14,948 bases of DNA from an uncultured Tissierellia bacterium (GTDB lineage: Bacteria; Bacillota; Clostridia; Tissierellales; Peptoniphilaceae): assembly GCA_902489375.1 (NCBI GenBank), contig CABTZP010000024.1, positions 1-14,948 on the forward strand. The letters are read 5' to 3'. The notes beneath the pieces were generated by a model. The model saw only the letters and a list, made by a program, of their open reading frames with translations. It had not been told where the DNA came from and did no database searches. Below are positions 1-8,323 of the stretch, one piece after another. The translations under genes and the position numbers were made by a program. The first letter of the stretch is position 1. Every line of letters starts with the position of its first letter.

Positions 1-623
1 GTTCCCAGTTCCCGGCTCAGGCTCTTGTTTTGGGTGAGGGGAAGAAAAACGGAAGCCGAACGGACCCGGTTATCACGGATCACGACCGCCCCATCGTGAA
101 GGGGGGTATTGGGGATAAAAAGCTGGATCAAAAGTTCTGCGCTAACCAGGGCATCGACAGTTGTTCCCGATTCCAAAATGTCTTTTAAGCCGGTTCCCCC
201 TTCAAGGACAATTAAAGCGCCAATTTTCTGCCTGGACAGTGAAGAACAGGCCTGGACAATTTCTTCAATGGCTTGATCGCCATCGGACGTCTGATCATTG
301 GATCGTAAAGAAAAAAACGATCCCTGGGTCCTTCCCAACCGTTCAAAGGCCCGACGAATCTCCGGCTGAAAAATGATGACGACAAAAATCATCCCCGCCG
401 ATACAATTTGGGTCAAAAGCCAGTTCACCGTATAGAGATGGAGCAAATCGCTCAAAGCGGTCATCAGCAACAGGGCTAAAATGCCCTTGACCAGCTGTTC
501 TGCCCGCGTCTCTTTGACCAACTTGATCAAATAATAAATAATGACCGAAATCACCAAAATATCGACAAGGTCAGAAAAACTAAAGGTCATGAATAACTGT
601 TTTAAAGATAAAAAACCACGCAT
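1..623 (-). CDS. cdaA: Diadenylate cyclase CdaA (5' part; gene runs off the left edge)
   Basis: Makes cyclic di-AMP from two ATP at the membrane. My translation from the ATG at 623 gives 207 complete codons; family members are usually about 270, so the C-terminal quarter is outside the window. Seen: three hydrophobic segments near residues 18-35, 45-62 and 68-86, then FQPEIRRAFERLG (85-97), typical of the linker into the DAC domain, then the catalytic DGA motif within LHDGAVVI (residues 175-182). The last visible residues, SRELGT, lead straight into where the family's RHR motif should follow. The start is chosen because GGGAGG lies just upstream (631-636) and the first residues match the family's N-terminus. 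In Firmicutes cdaA is usually followed by cdaR and glmM, which would lie beyond position 1. No strong promoter was found in 624-754. Confidence 0.95.
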   Translation of the reverse strand, partial: MRGFLSLKQLFMTFSFSDLVDILVISVIIYYLIKLVKETRAEQLVKGILALLLMTALSDLLHLYTVNWLLTQIVSAGMIFVVIIFQPEIRRAFERLGRTQGSFFSLRSNDQTSDGDQAIEEIVQACSSLSRQKIGALIVLEGGTGLKDILESGTTVDALVSAELLIQLFIPNTPLHDGAVVIRDNRVRSASVFLPLTQNKSLSRELG

Positions 624-754
624 GAGATCCCTCCCCTTTTTTTTATTTTAACATAGGATGAAAGGGGAGGGCGCATGGTCATAGATCTTCTAGATCATTT
701 TTAAATCATTGAAGGTAAAAATTTCTTTTCCATCGCTCATCCTTTCGAAAGCAT

Positions 755-788
755 AAAAAAAGACCCTTCGGGAGAATCATGAAGGGCC
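755..788 (-). terminator. Rho-independent terminator after ferritin
   Basis: On the minus strand an 8-bp stem GGCCCTTC / GAAGGGTC (one G-T pair) with an 11-nt loop is followed by seven T. It lies about 105 nt beyond the ferritin stop codon and also separates that gene from cdaA downstream. The plus-strand reading also ends in TTTTATCTTTT, so it may work in both directions. Confidence 0.8.
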
Positions 789-892
789 TTTTATCTTTTA
801 TTAAGGATATTTTTTTAAAACCATCCGTGGGCAAAAACGGCGATTGATCTCAAAGCGACGCGAGGGAAACGTTCTTTCCGGACCTCCCGCTT

Positions 893-1372
893 TTACTCAC
901 GCTTTCCCAACATTTGATCAGCCATGAAGGTTGCCGCCTTATCCCCCTTCACCATCTCAAGCATCTCAACGATTTCCGTAAAGGTGGATTCTTCTTCCCG
1001 CTGTTCATCAATAAAGCCCTGCAAGAAAGAGTAAGCGAATTTATAGTCTTCTTTCTGAGCCAAGTCATAGAGCTTTTCGATCCGTTCAGTCACCAGTTTT
1101 TCATGGTCTAAGGCTTTTTTGAACACGTCCTCAAAATCTTCAAATTCGCCCTTTCCCGGATCGAGCTTCTGATAAACCACCCGATGGCCGACCGACTGTA
1201 AAAAATGCTTAAAGGCTTCGGCGTGTTCCACTTCTTCATGGGCCTGCTTATCCATAAAATGAGTCATTCCATGGAAACCGGCATCATCCAAAAAAGAAGA
1301 CATCGTCTTGTAAATGTATGCGGATTCTAATTCAAAATTGAGTTGGTCATTCATGGCTTCTAAAATTTTCAT
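893..1372 (-). CDS. ftnA: Non-heme bacterial ferritin
   Basis: Iron-storage protein that oxidises Fe(II) and stores it as mineral in a 24-subunit cytoplasmic shell. The 159-residue length is normal for the FtnA type. The ferroxidase residues can be placed against E. coli FtnA: Glu14 (in LNFEL), Glu47 and His50 (in AHEEVEH), Glu91 (in DHEKL), Gln124 and Glu127 (in DEQREEE), plus Tyr21. These residues, and the lack of a heme-ligating Met at the bacterioferritin position, favour ferritin over bacterioferritin. The start ATG is preceded by AGGGAGG at 8-nt spacing. It is a single-gene unit with a terminator at 755-788, divergent from the S41-like gene. I did not find a convincing Fur box in the 269-nt upstream region. 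The symbol is by similarity; ftn would serve equally. Confidence 0.96.
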   Translation of the reverse strand: MKILEAMNDQLNFELESAYIYKTMSSFLDDAGFHGMTHFMDKQAHEEVEHAEAFKHFLQSVGHRVVYQKLDPGKGEFEDFEDVFKKALDHEKLVTERIEKLYDLAQKEDYKFAYSFLQGFIDEQREEESTFTEIVEMLEMVKGDKAATFMADQMLGKRE

Positions 1373-1641
1373 TATCTTTCCTCCCTAAATTTTTTTTATC
1401 ATTGGCCGCTTGTTCAAAAAACAGGCTCCACGCTTTTTTCTGAACTGGTCTTTTCCTTTCATTAATTACCCTTTTTGTCGAGATTAAACCGATGGACGCC
1501 CATCCTTTGTCCAAAGCTCTTTTAGCCCCTCTATTAAAAAGCAATTCGCTTTCCTCTTAAATGGAAAGGGAGAAGGGCAAAAGAAAAGGATCCATGCTCG
1601 AAAAAAGTTCGCCTGTGGTAAACTGATAAAAAGGAGCGCCT
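1373..1641. other. Divergent intergenic region between ferritin and the S41-like gene
   Basis: This region must hold promoters for both flanking genes. For the plus-strand gene there is a possible weak -10 (TAAACT, 1619-1624) just upstream of AAGGAG, with no good -35. For ferritin I see several TTGAAC/TTGCTT-like words but none correctly spaced. No RNA gene, riboswitch or repeat was recognised. A minus-strand reading frame here (1347-1544) has no ribosome binding site and looks accidental. Confidence 0.5.
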
Positions 1642-3117
1642 ATGAAAAATCAGACCAACTTCAGGCCCATTCGTCCGGATTCTGATCGTCAAGATCTCAG
1701 AAAGCCTTCAATTTCAAAAAAATCACGGCCATCACAGCGTGTAAATCCTCAGCCCAAAAGAAAGGCGCAAGGGCCCTCCCGCCCCCTTCCCCGCCCATCG
1801 GCAAGAAGGTCAACCTTTTTGGGACAAATGCGCGTGCGCAAACAGCGAAGAAGAAAACGCCTCATCTTAGGGTCCGTTTTTTGTATGCTCATCTTTTTTT
1901 TGGCCATTTGGACCAGTCGGACCTTTTTTTCTTCTAAACCTGAAAAAATTCCGCATATGCGCCAGGCGATCAACGATCACATGATCCACGATATTGCCCT
2001 TTCCGATACCAAAGGACGGCCTCTGACGACAGCAGAAAAAAAAGCTGACCTAAGCCTGCTGATTCAAGTCATGAAAACCCTTCCCTCCGCAGAAACGCCC
2101 GGACGAAAAGACGGCAGTTTCGACCAGGCCGCAAAGGCTTGCCTAAGCCAGGCCAATGTAAGCGAAAATGATGAAGCCTTTATCCGCATCGTAAAAGATC
2201 TTCTCGCTTCCGCGAAAAGACCGGCCTGTCAGCTTCTGGACCAGGCAGCATACAAAATGCAGAGGGCGAACATCGGCTTTGGCGTGTATAAAGAAGGGTC
2301 TCCCTACGCCAAGGCCCTCGTCGATCCCCGGGTGGTTGACCGGTATGAGCGCCTTGTTCCGTTAAAAGACAAGGCCGTCCCTTCGGTTCCCTACCTAAAA
2401 TGGGTTGGCAATTATGCTGTGATTCAAGGTCTTTCTTTTCATTCCTCGGCCAGCGAAAGGGACGGGGAAACCGTTGGAAAACTTTTTGAACAGGGGGCAA
2501 AGGCCGAACGGATCGTTCTGGATCTTAGGGGAGCGAAAGGAACTTCCATTTCCTATGGGATGGAGGCCCTTCTCCCCCACTTTGCCTCAGGTTCCTTTTC
2601 TTCAACCTCCTCTGTCTTCTTTCCCCTCGGCTTTAATGACTATGTTTCTTATCTCTCCGGTCAGGAAGAAGTCGATCATGTGGATCTGGAAGATGAAAAA
2701 GAAGAGCTGTCGGTTCAGACCCCAGACGCCCTGCGCAAACTTCTGAGCGATCTTTCCTACAAGAAACGGATAACCTGTTCTTTTCTGGGCACAAATCCCA
2801 AGGTGACTTCCGATCAGGTTTATCTGCTCGTCGATCAAACGACGCAAAACGCGGCGGAAACATTTGCCGACTTCTGTCAGTCCAACGGGCTGGGGCGGGT
2901 GGTCGGACAAAATACCTATGGCAATGCCTGGGATATTCCCCCTTTTTTATTGATCCTCCCGCATTCCGGTCTGCTCATCCAAATGGATATGACTTGCCAG
3001 TCGACATTAGATGGAAAATCTCTCCAGTCCGAAGCCGGCGTGATCCCTGCCTATCCTCTCCAGGGAAAAGATTTGATGTCAGCCTTTCTTTCTTGGAAAC
3101 CTGATGAAGAAAAGTAA
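1642..3117 (+). CDS. Membrane-anchored S41 (C-terminal processing peptidase) family protein, probably without the serine nucleophile
   Basis: Residues 1-73 are a very basic, Pro/Ser-rich tail, presumably cytoplasmic. Residues 74-91 form one membrane segment, so the rest should be outside the cell. Residues about 100-210 are an unrecognised, mostly helical part, and about 260-470 match the S41 fold: the strand leading to DLRG (294-297), the VYLLVDQTT strand (393-401), NAAETF, then VGQNTYGN and a final strand ending in EAGVIPAYP. Active S41 enzymes have Ser in the (T)xSAAE motif; here that position is Asn403. The Lys seen in the TFGKG motif of CtpA-type enzymes is also absent (TYGNA), although many non-CtpA S41 proteins lack it too. 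No PDZ domain was recognised. AAGGAG lies 5 nt before the ATG. It is a single-gene unit ending in a strong terminator. It could be a pseudoenzyme that binds peptides or cell-wall proteins; substrate unknown. Confidence 0.75.
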   Translation: MKNQTNFRPIRPDSDRQDLRKPSISKKSRPSQRVNPQPKRKAQGPSRPLPRPSARRSTFLGQMRVRKQRRRKRLILGSVFCMLIFFLAIWTSRTFFSSKPEKIPHMRQAINDHMIHDIALSDTKGRPLTTAEKKADLSLLIQVMKTLPSAETPGRKDGSFDQAAKACLSQANVSENDEAFIRIVKDLLASAKRPACQLLDQAAYKMQRANIGFGVYKEGSPYAKALVDPRVVDRYERLVPLKDKAVPSVPYLKWVGNYAVIQGLSFHSSASERDGETVGKLFEQGAKAERIVLDLRGAKGTSISYGMEALLPHFASGSFSSTSSVFFPLGFNDYVSYLSGQEEVDHVDLEDEKEELSVQTPDALRKLLSDLSYKKRITCSFLGTNPKVTSDQVYLLVDQTTQNAAETFADFCQSNGLGRVVGQNTYGNAWDIPPFLLILPHSGLLIQMDMTCQSTLDGKSLQSEAGVIPAYPLQGKDLMSAFLSWKPDEEK

Positions 3118-3124
3118 ACCATCA

Positions 3125-3159
3125 GGGCCGGGATGAATTTTCATCCCGGCCCCTTTTTT
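3125..3159 (+). terminator. Strong Rho-independent terminator after the S41-like gene
   Basis: A perfect 12-bp stem (GGGCCGGGATGA / TCATCCCGGCCC) with an ATTT loop is followed by CTTTTTT, 7 nt after the stop codon at 3115-3117. The hairpin also lies about 40 nt past the end of the convergent thrB gene, but on the minus strand it has no T-run, so it would be a weaker stop for the threonine operon. Confidence 0.93.
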
Positions 3160-3194
3160 CTTACCCTTGAACGTGATTTTCTTTTATCTTTCGC

Positions 3195-4178
3195 TTATTC
3201 CTCCCCTCGGGTGATTTTCGGCCCTTTTTCATCAACCCTTAGGTCTAAGGCTTTCCATCCCCTGGGAAGGGGGCCAAAGGCTTTCAAGTAGTCCCCGGTC
3301 AACGGAGAATTTCCGTCAAGAATGACCAATAGAGAAGACCCGGCCCCGCTGATGACGCAGCCCGCTGCCCCAGCCTCGACGGCCCTTTTTTTGATTTCAT
3401 CAAATCCGGGAATTAATTTTTTTCGGAAGGGTTCATGGAGATGATCTTGAAGGCCAAGAGAAAGGAATCCGCGATCGCCCGTTCGCAATCCCTCCAGTAA
3501 AAAAGCCAGATAGCCAATGTTTTGGCAAGCTTTTACCCGGTCAATTTCTTTGGGAAGAATGGCGCGGGCCTCTTCGGTGGATACCATAAAATCCGGGATC
3601 AAGAGAAGAAAGCGGAGGTCTTGAGAAAGAGGAAGATGGGAGTAGAGCGTCCTTTTTCCCTGACAGGAGGACTGGTTCAGGCCCCCGAAAAGAGCGGGAA
3701 TGGCATTATCCGGATGACCCTCCATGAAGACAGCCGCTTCAACGATCGCATCTAAGGCTTCCCCTTTTTCCTGCATGGGATAATAAAAGCCGGAAGAATC
3801 CAATTTCTTTTCCAGGTCTTGAAAACTTCCAAAAGCGCCACTGTAAAGGGCCGCCGCAAGAACCCCTGCTACAGAGCAGGCTGCTGAAGACCCCAGTCCC
3901 CGGGTCGAAGGGATATCTCCTCCAATTTTTACCTTCATGGCCGGAAGCTTTACCCCTTCCCTTTTTCCATAGGCCCAGTAGGAGTCGATCACCAGGTTCC
4001 CTTTGGGCGCATAGGGAGATTCTTCTTTCGACCCATAAAGGGGCGCGGATTTTACCGACCCTTCGACAGGAAAAAAAGTGAACTGGTCATAAAGACTCAG
4101 CGCGAGGCCCAGGCAGTCAAAGCCCGAGCCCAAGTTTGCGGTTGTTGCCGGGACAAAAATTTTCCAGGAATTCATCAT
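3195..4178 (-). CDS. thrB: Homoserine kinase
   Basis: Phosphorylates homoserine to O-phosphohomoserine with ATP, the step before threonine synthase. It is a GHMP-family kinase. Counting from the first ATG, the motifs are: VPATTANLGSGFD (10-22), the ATP-binding loop PSTRGLGSSAA (91-101), GHPDNAIPALFGG (155-167), STEEARAILP (201-210) and the C-terminal GCVISGAGSSL (274-284). Three in-frame ATGs stand in a row at 4181, 4178 and 4175. AAAGGAG lies 4, 7 or 10 nt before them, so I chose the middle one, but the third is equally possible. It is the last gene of the threonine operon, 13 nt after thrC, and its ribosome binding site abuts the thrC stop codon. The length of 327 residues is slightly above the usual 290-320. 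Confidence 0.96.
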   Translation of the reverse strand: MMNSWKIFVPATTANLGSGFDCLGLALSLYDQFTFFPVEGSVKSAPLYGSKEESPYAPKGNLVIDSYWAYGKREGVKLPAMKVKIGGDIPSTRGLGSSAACSVAGVLAAALYSGAFGSFQDLEKKLDSSGFYYPMQEKGEALDAIVEAAVFMEGHPDNAIPALFGGLNQSSCQGKRTLYSHLPLSQDLRFLLLIPDFMVSTEEARAILPKEIDRVKACQNIGYLAFLLEGLRTGDRGFLSLGLQDHLHEPFRKKLIPGFDEIKKRAVEAGAAGCVISGAGSSLLVILDGNSPLTGDYLKAFGPLPRGWKALDLRVDEKGPKITRGEE

Positions 4179-4194
4179 CAAGCTCCTTTACGAT

Positions 4195-5712
4195 TTACGA
4201 ATAGCGATAGCGGTTAATGTTATAAAGGGGCCTGGAAAGGATCGAATCATAGCCCAGGACAAATCCCTTTCCGGAGCCGGCATAGCGAACTTCTTCTTTC
4301 ATTTGCTCCAGAGCGATCACCCGCTTTTCCCTTGATTCACAGGCGAACATCTTTTTGACCGGCTGCGGAAGGTCGATCATGGCGGCCTGGGCGATTCCTT
4401 TTACCTGATCCATCCAATGGTCGGGCACGTCCCTTCCCAGGGCCCGTAAAATTTTACCGGGGAACTTGAAGGGACTGGCGGTAGAAACAATCATAAGGGG
4501 ACTGTCCAGTTCCAGCTTGTTGGCTGCGACATAGGCTACCGCCGTATGGGGATCCATCAGGTAATGATCTCTGGTAAAAACCTTTTCAATGGCGAGGGTT
4601 GTTTCTTCTTCCCTGGCCCAGGATGAGGGATACAGGGCTTCTTTCGGAAAGTCGAACTGCCCCTTTTTCCGAAGGTCTTCCATCTTCTGACGGATTTTCT
4701 CCGCATTTCCTTCCTTTAGATATAAGTAGCGTTCCAGATTGGAGGAAATCAAAATATCCATGGAGGGGCTAGACGTTAAAATCAGCTCCCGGTTCGCGTC
4801 ATAGGTTCCTGTATTTGAAAAATCATAAAGGACTTTATTATCGTTGGACGCAACGGCGATTTTCCCCAGGGGCAGGCCCATTTCCCTGGCATAAAAAGCG
4901 GCAAGGACGTCGCCAAAATTTCCTGTGGGCACGATAACGTTAAGGTCTTCTCCCTTCCTGATTTTTCCGCTCTGGACCCACTGGCGATAGCCATCGAAGT
5001 AATAGACAATCTGTGGAATCAGACGGCCAATATTGATTGAATTGGCCGAAGAAAGCGCGACGCCTTTTTGTTTCAGCTCTTCGATCAGCTCCTGATCTTC
5101 AAAAAGCCTTTTGACTTCCCTTTGGCAATCATCAAAATTTCCCTGGACAGCGTCGGCCCGAACATTGGCCTCTGCCTGAGTAAGCATCTGCCTTTCCTGC
5201 ATGGGACTTACCCCTTGATCGGGGTAAAAGACCAAAACTCCCATTCCCTCTACCCCGGCAAAGCCTTCCATCGCCGCTTTTCCCGTATCCCCTGAAGTCG
5301 CCGTAAGGATTAACCGCTGACGGTGATCATCCAAAAGCGACTGAGCCGCTTTCATTAAATAGGGGAGGATGGAAAGGGCCATGTCTTTAAAAGCCAGGGT
5401 CGGTCCGTGGAAAAGCTCAAGGAAGCCAAGATCGTCCTTTATAAAATGGACCGGACTTAAGGCTGGATCATCAAACCCATTGCCATAGGCCGCCCGGACC
5501 ATGTCCCTGAGGTCCTCTTGGGAAAAATCGGTAAAATAAAGGGAGAGAATCAGGCTGGCAAGCTCTTCATACGAGCAATGGGAAAAATCATCCCAACAAA
5601 GCTGGGGAAAATAGTCGGGAACATATAAGCCCCCATCCGGAGCAAGGCCCTGTAAGAGCGCCTCCGCCCCGGTTTTTTTATTCTTTTCATCCCTTGTGCT
5701 GTGATAAAGCAT
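4195..5712 (-). CDS. thrC: Threonine synthase
   Basis: PLP enzyme converting O-phosphohomoserine to threonine, the last step of the pathway. The 505-residue length fits the longer, E. coli/yeast-like class rather than the roughly 350-residue class typical of Bacillus. Seen: N-terminal YHSTR, the PLP lysine Lys109 in FHGPTLAFKD (101-110), the phosphate-binding ATSGDTGKAA, VPTGNFGD, and a C-terminal SLASPFKF-like segment read here as STASPFKFP. The ATG directly abuts the hom stop codon, and its ribosome binding site GGAGGA lies inside the last codons of hom, so translation is probably coupled. thrB follows after 13 nt. Confidence 0.97.
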   Translation of the reverse strand: MLYHSTRDEKNKKTGAEALLQGLAPDGGLYVPDYFPQLCWDDFSHCSYEELASLILSLYFTDFSQEDLRDMVRAAYGNGFDDPALSPVHFIKDDLGFLELFHGPTLAFKDMALSILPYLMKAAQSLLDDHRQRLILTATSGDTGKAAMEGFAGVEGMGVLVFYPDQGVSPMQERQMLTQAEANVRADAVQGNFDDCQREVKRLFEDQELIEELKQKGVALSSANSINIGRLIPQIVYYFDGYRQWVQSGKIRKGEDLNVIVPTGNFGDVLAAFYAREMGLPLGKIAVASNDNKVLYDFSNTGTYDANRELILTSSPSMDILISSNLERYLYLKEGNAEKIRQKMEDLRKKGQFDFPKEALYPSSWAREEETTLAIEKVFTRDHYLMDPHTAVAYVAANKLELDSPLMIVSTASPFKFPGKILRALGRDVPDHWMDQVKGIAQAAMIDLPQPVKKMFACESREKRVIALEQMKEEVRYAGSGKGFVLGYDSILSRPLYNINRYRYS

Positions 5713-6840
5713 TTATTCCTCCAGTAAAATCACGCAGGCCCCAGCCTGATACGCTTTGACCGCCTCGTCCAGGCTCATCTCTTCCTTCTTTCCCTTTTCC
5801 CCCTCTCGGCGGAGGTAAAAAGAAGAGCGTTTTTGACCGGCCAAATTCTCTCTTTTTCCGGGAAGAATCGGCAGAGCCATGGGTCTACCCCCCTGTTCAG
5901 CTGAATATAGATCCGTCAAAATGGCATCGGCCGTAGGATCCATTCCTCCTCCCGCGCCAAAAAATCGAAGTTCCCCGGCCCGGCTGCAATAAAGATAGAC
6001 CATATTCCATACATCCCCTGCCTGGGCCAGCTGAGTGGAAGAAGAAAGGGCCGTCGGGACAACAGAAGCCGAAAACACGCCCTCTTCCTGCTTTTTAAAA
6101 TGCGCAATGAGTTTGACGGTTTTTCCTTCCTCTCCAAGCGCTTTGAGGTCCCCGGCCTCAATCCGGTCCACCCCAATGCAGGGAATCTGACTTTCCAAAA
6201 CCCCGCCCCCTAAAATAAGATCTGCTAAGATGACCAGCTTTCTTCTCGCATCCAGCCCGCAGAGATCATCTGTGGGATCTTCTTCCAGGACGCCCTTTTC
6301 CCGCGCTTCTTTCATCACGGCATCCAGATCTCTTCCCTTGGTGAGTTCACTTAAAACATAGTTGGAAGAGCCGTTCACAATCCCTTTTACTTCTGAAATC
6401 TCATTAAAGGCCAGCCGCCGGCGGAGGGAATCCAAAATAGGAATGGCCCCGCAGACCGCCGCTTCAAAAAGAAAGGTCCGGCCATTTTTTTCAGCCAGTT
6501 CGGCCAGCTCATCATAGGCGGCGGCAACGGCAGCCTTGTTGGACGTTACCACATCCTTTCCGCTGGTCAGGGCCCGGCGGATATATTCAATCGATTGATC
6601 CTTGGAAGAAGTGGCCTCCACGATCAGGTCAATGGAAGGATCGGAAAAAACCTCTTGCGCATCCGTGGTAAAAAGCGCCTTGGGCGCAGGGATTTTTCTT
6701 TCTCGGTTGACATTTCGGACAACAATCTTTTTCACTTCAATGGGCTCTTTAAAGCGAAGGGCCCACCTCTTTTTTTCCTCCTGGATGATTTTATACACGC
6801 CCATATTGACAACGCCGTATCCCATCAAAGCAATTTTCAT
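5713..6840 (-). CDS. hom: Homoserine dehydrogenase, short form without an ACT domain
   Basis: Reduces aspartate semialdehyde to homoserine. From the second ATG the product has 375 residues. Seen: an N-terminal Rossmann fold, SNKA with Lys102, EAAVCGAIPIL, the substrate-binding NGSSNYVL (156-163) and EEDPTDDLCGLDARRK with Asp197 and Lys201, matching catalytic Asp/Lys of known enzymes. Two oddities: the nucleotide loop reads GYGVVN, with Asn12 where the family's GxGxxG has its third Gly, and there is no C-terminal ACT domain, unlike the roughly 430-residue Gram-positive enzymes. AAGGAGG directly touches the upstream ATG at 6846 but lies 6 nt before the one at 6840, which I therefore chose. It lies 38 nt after lysC and abuts thrC. 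Confidence 0.95.
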   Translation of the reverse strand: MKIALMGYGVVNMGVYKIIQEEKKRWALRFKEPIEVKKIVVRNVNRERKIPAPKALFTTDAQEVFSDPSIDLIVEATSSKDQSIEYIRRALTSGKDVVTSNKAAVAAAYDELAELAEKNGRTFLFEAAVCGAIPILDSLRRRLAFNEISEVKGIVNGSSNYVLSELTKGRDLDAVMKEAREKGVLEEDPTDDLCGLDARRKLVILADLILGGGVLESQIPCIGVDRIEAGDLKALGEEGKTVKLIAHFKKQEEGVFSASVVPTALSSSTQLAQAGDVWNMVYLYCSRAGELRFFGAGGGMDPTADAILTDLYSAEQGGRPMALPILPGKRENLAGQKRSSFYLRREGEKGKKEEMSLDEAVKAYQAGACVILLEE

Positions 6841-6878
6841 GGTCATCCTCCTTAAAATCCATGTTGGTTCCTGGCCCT

Positions 6879-8177
6879 TTAGAAAAAGGCATTGTAAATC
6901 GCCTCAATCGCCTGGTTAAACTGTTCTGTCGCGATACCGATGATGATGTTCATTTCACTGGCTCCCTGAGAGATCATGCGGATGTTGACATCAGCCTTAG
7001 CTAAGGCCGTAAAGATGCTGGCCGAAACGCCCTTTGTCCGGGCCATGCCCTGGCCAACGACAGCCAAAAGAGAGAGCCCGTTTTCAGGCTTAATCTGATC
7101 AGGGTTACAGAAAATATCGATCTCTTCCAAAATTTTTTTCTTCTTCCGGGCAAAATCCGCCTCCGCAACCACGACCGATGCCGTGTCAATTGAGGTTGGC
7201 ATATGCTCAATTTCGCATTCGTTGGCTTCAAAAACCGAACAGAGCCGACGGAAAAAGCCAGAGGCGGGAACGTTATGGGGTCTTTTTACATAGACCACCG
7301 TAAAGTCCTTTTTTCCAGCGATTCCGGTGACCACCCCCGCGCTTTCTTTTGCCTGAGGCACAATCCGGGTTCCTTCATCCTCGGGCTGGTTGGTGTTTTT
7401 GATTTGAATGGGGATGCCGGCGGCCCGGGCCGGACCAATCGCATCCCCGTGAAGGACCTGAGCTCCCATATAAGCAAGCTCGTGCAATTCTTCATAGGTC
7501 ACAACGCGGATCGGCTTGGGATTTTTGACCACAGTGGGATCTGCTGCTAAAAATCCAGAAACGTCCGTCCAGTTTTCATAGAGATCTGCCTTGAGGTCCG
7601 CGGCCAGGATTGCCCCGGTAATGTCAGAGCCTCCCCGGGAAAAAGTTTTGATTTCTCCATTTTCCTCAGCCCCGTAAAAACCGGGAACAACCACCTTGCG
7701 TCCGGTCAGCTTTTCCTGAACCTTCTTTTTTGTCTCATCGCTGTCAAGCTCCCCGTCACTGCCAAAGCAAATGAGGTCTTTGGCATCGACAAAATCATAG
7801 CCCAGGGCAGCCGCCAAAACCCTCGCCATCAGATATTCCCCCCGGCTCGCCGAATAATCCTCAGAAGCTCCGAACATGACATCCGACTGAATCGCCTTGA
7901 GCTCGGAAACCAGGTCAAAAGAAGGCGCAATCTCTTTTTGAATTTCCAGATACCGGTCGGCGATGCTTTTAAAAACATCCTGTCCACCCATACCAATCGA
8001 AGCCATCTGATGGGTCAAATAAAGCATATCAGTGATTTTATGATCTTTGCCGAATCGTTTCCCTGGAGCGGAAACCACCACTACCTGTCTTTCTGGATCT
8101 TCCTGAATGATTTGAATAACCTTCCTGCACTGGGCGGAGTCGGCAACCGAGCTTCCTCCAAATTTCACAACTTTCAT
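6879..8177 (-). CDS. lysC: Aspartate kinase (monofunctional, two ACT domains)
   Basis: Phosphorylates aspartate, the committed step to threonine, methionine and lysine. It has 432 residues. Seen: KFGGSS (5-10), SRGGSD (180-185), ENWTDVSG (201-208), AADP, then ELAYMGAQVLH (233-243). Two ACT domains follow at about 292-360 and 368-432; the second begins LLAVVGQGM. ACT domains usually bind the inhibiting amino acid, here plausibly threonine or lysine given the operon. The open frame continues upstream to 8396, but that extension has no ribosome binding site, is not kinase-like and runs into queH. The ATG at 8177 has GGGAGG 5 nt upstream and gives the family's normal N-terminus. It is the first gene of the threonine operon. 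No aspartate-semialdehyde dehydrogenase gene is present, so that step must be encoded elsewhere. Confidence 0.96.
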   Translation of the reverse strand: MKVVKFGGSSVADSAQCRKVIQIIQEDPERQVVVVSAPGKRFGKDHKITDMLYLTHQMASIGMGGQDVFKSIADRYLEIQKEIAPSFDLVSELKAIQSDVMFGASEDYSASRGEYLMARVLAAALGYDFVDAKDLICFGSDGELDSDETKKKVQEKLTGRKVVVPGFYGAEENGEIKTFSRGGSDITGAILAADLKADLYENWTDVSGFLAADPTVVKNPKPIRVVTYEELHELAYMGAQVLHGDAIGPARAAGIPIQIKNTNQPEDEGTRIVPQAKESAGVVTGIAGKKDFTVVYVKRPHNVPASGFFRRLCSVFEANECEIEHMPTSIDTASVVVAEADFARKKKKILEEIDIFCNPDQIKPENGLSLLAVVGQGMARTKGVSASIFTALAKADVNIRMISQGASEMNIIIGIATEQFNQAIEAIYNAFF

Positions 8178-8210
8178 CTGAGCCTCCCAAATTTTAAGGA
8201 CTTCTCGACC

Positions 8211-8242
8211 AAGGGGCAAACCCCCCTTTATTTCACCGAAAT
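8211..8242 (-). promoter_or_regulatory. Two small hairpins in the threonine operon leader
   Basis: The leader of about 100 nt can fold AAGGGG / CCCCTT (8211-8228, 6-nt loop) and ATTTC / GAAAT (8230-8242, 3-nt loop). Neither is followed by a T-run, so they do not look like an attenuator. There is no T-box sequence, no threonine-rich leader peptide and too little length for a lysine riboswitch. Their role, if any, is unknown. Confidence 0.3.
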
Positions 8243-8285
8243 GAAGTTTTTGAAAAAAACGAGATATAGAAAAACGCTCAAACAA

Positions 8286-8314
8286 ATTGTACTGATCTTT
8301 CCCTGGCCCGTCAA
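8286..8314 (-). promoter_or_regulatory. Sigma-A promoter of the lysC-hom-thrC-thrB operon
   Basis: Minus strand: -35 TTGACG (8314-8309), a 17-nt spacer and -10 TACAAT (8291-8286). Expected start is near 8279, giving a leader of about 100 nt. Five of six bases match consensus in each box and the spacing is ideal. Confidence 0.85.
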
Positions 8315-8323
8315 TGAAAGGAA

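Noticed and set aside
670..710. Near-palindrome GATCTAGAAGATC upstream of cdaA
   Set aside because: Only 5+3+5 bp, no clear promoter to relate it to, and similar words arise by chance.
701..733. 10-codon ORF upstream of cdaA with a weak AAAGGA site
   Set aside because: Very short, begins about 20 nt after a terminator, and nothing supports translation.
1347..1544. 65-residue minus-strand frame upstream of ferritin
   Set aside because: No ribosome binding site or recognisable sequence, and it overlaps the ferritin start.
3118..3130. 14-bp word ACCATCAGGGCCGG shared with the minus strand at 8334-8347
   Set aside because: One chance match of this length is expected in 15 kb searched on both strands; the contexts differ (terminator versus promoter region).
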